Assembly (NCBI GenBank): GCA_002363035.1
Contig: DEWA01000003.1
Location: forward strand, 1 to 5,828
Reading direction: 5' to 3'
DNA from: Verrucomicrobia bacterium UBA3222
GTDB taxonomy: Bacteria; Verrucomicrobiota; Verrucomicrobiia; Opitutales; UBA9783
Length of the DNA stretch: 5,828 bases
Shown in pieces: positions 5,335-5,828 of this stretch. Under the pieces are notes generated by a model. It worked only from the letters and a program-made list of their open reading frames with translations. It made no database searches and was not told where the DNA came from. Every line of letters begins with the position of its first letter. Positions within the stretch are counted from its first letter, which is position 1. The translations under genes and the position numbers were made by a program.

Positions 5335-5828
5335 TTAACGCCTCACCGCCGCCTCCGTCGCGCGCGCCAACCGCATTTTTTCACGCTCAATCATCGCAAT
5401 ACAGGCGCAGGTCGCAATAACATAAACGCTCTGCGTTCCGATCGGATGGAAAACAATCTCACAACAACCGCTGAAGAGATAGACGACCTGCAGAACACCG
5501 CCGAAATTTGACCAAAACACATAACGGCGATGTTTGATAAAGTACCAAAAGACCCAACCAAACCAGGCAATCAATAACAATTCGCCAATGATACCGAATT
5601 CCAACAGCCACAGTAACCATTCGAAGTGGCAATAGGGCGTCCTTAACAGATTGTCTTCCGTCGGCCACCAGCCGTCGTGGTATAAGGCGTGCCATCCGAC
5701 GATACCCCACCCGAGCATCGGTTTATACTTCCAGGATAAAATTTCGGCGACGATCTGCCCCAAACGTTCATCGTTAATTTTATGTTGCTTAAAAAAGCGA
5801 AGGATATCCTTACTTACTATATCCTTAC
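5335..5828 (-). CDS. O-antigen ligase/polymerase-like membrane protein, 5' end cut by window
   Basis: The C-terminal 163 residues of an inner-membrane protein resembling the Wzy_C family (O-antigen ligase WaaL, O-antigen polymerase Wzy and relatives), which join or transfer undecaprenyl-linked glycans at the periplasmic face. The evidence is the segment KPMLGWGIVGWHALYHDGWW, then a variable loop, then CHFEWLLWLLEFGIIGELLL. This is the usual fGwG, conserved His, LxxLxExGiiG arrangement of the large periplasmic loop and the following helix. Hydrophobic stretches suggest about three further membrane segments: LLIAWFGWVFWYFI, then VLQVVYLFSGCCEIVF, then VYVIATCACIAMI. A basic cytosolic tail ends in ATEAAVRR. 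The frame is open to the window edge, so the true start lies beyond 5828; the TTG at 5763 is internal. Ligase, polymerase and protein-glycosylating members cannot be separated from this fragment. The gene converges on miaB, and no glycan genes are visible to give context. Confidence 0.72.
   Translation of the reverse strand, partial: KDIVSKDILRFFKQHKINDERLGQIVAEILSWKYKPMLGWGIVGWHALYHDGWWPTEDNLLRTPYCHFEWLLWLLEFGIIGELLLIAWFGWVFWYFIKHRRYVFWSNFGGVLQVVYLFSGCCEIVFHPIGTQSVYVIATCACIAMIEREKMRLARATEAAVRR
5804..5828. repeat. Direct repeat of ATATCCTTAC inside the ligase-like gene
   Basis: ATATCCTTAC occurs exactly at 5804-5813 and 5819-5828, a 15-base period separated by TTACT. The period is a multiple of three, and on the minus strand it encodes a repeated KDI in KDIVSKDILR. 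The second copy ends at the window edge, so more copies may lie outside. Confidence 0.5.

Overview
The window carries conserved bacterial housekeeping genes on both sides of one A/T-richer accessory gene. The probable O-antigen ligase/polymerase fragment and a Sec-exported protein point to a Gram-negative bacterium. The phylum cannot be fixed from the sequence. A lineage that uses Shine-Dalgarno (SD) sites sparingly would fit, because rplY, pth and miaB all lack a clear one.

Left part (1-1794, minus strand): bL25 ribosomal protein (rplY, TL5/CTC type, 220 aa) is followed on the same strand by peptidyl-tRNA hydrolase (pth, cut by the window start). This rplY-pth neighbourhood is common in bacteria. 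Here the two genes are separated by an unusually long 592-base gap. The half next to rplY is G+C-rich and holds a weak candidate for a cysteine-rich small protein. The half next to pth is A/T-rich and has no convincing gene.

Middle part (1795-3934): the spacer after the rplY start contains an excellent plus-strand SD followed by a 48-codon basic ORF of uncertain reality. Next comes a 545-aa exported protein with an HExxH zinc-protease motif and two degenerate tandem repeats of about 100 residues. It ends at a good hairpin terminator. I do not recognise its family, and it is the most interesting gene here.

Right part (3935-5828): miaB, a complete radical-SAM tRNA methylthiotransferase, runs convergently into the C-terminal part of a multi-pass membrane protein of the O-antigen ligase/polymerase (Wzy_C) type, which is cut by the window end.

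Functionally, rplY, pth and miaB all serve translation (ribosome structure, recycling of peptidyl-tRNA, anticodon-loop modification). The ligase-like gene belongs to envelope polysaccharide assembly. The metallopeptidase-like gene has no evident link to its neighbours and looks like an independently transcribed accessory gene.
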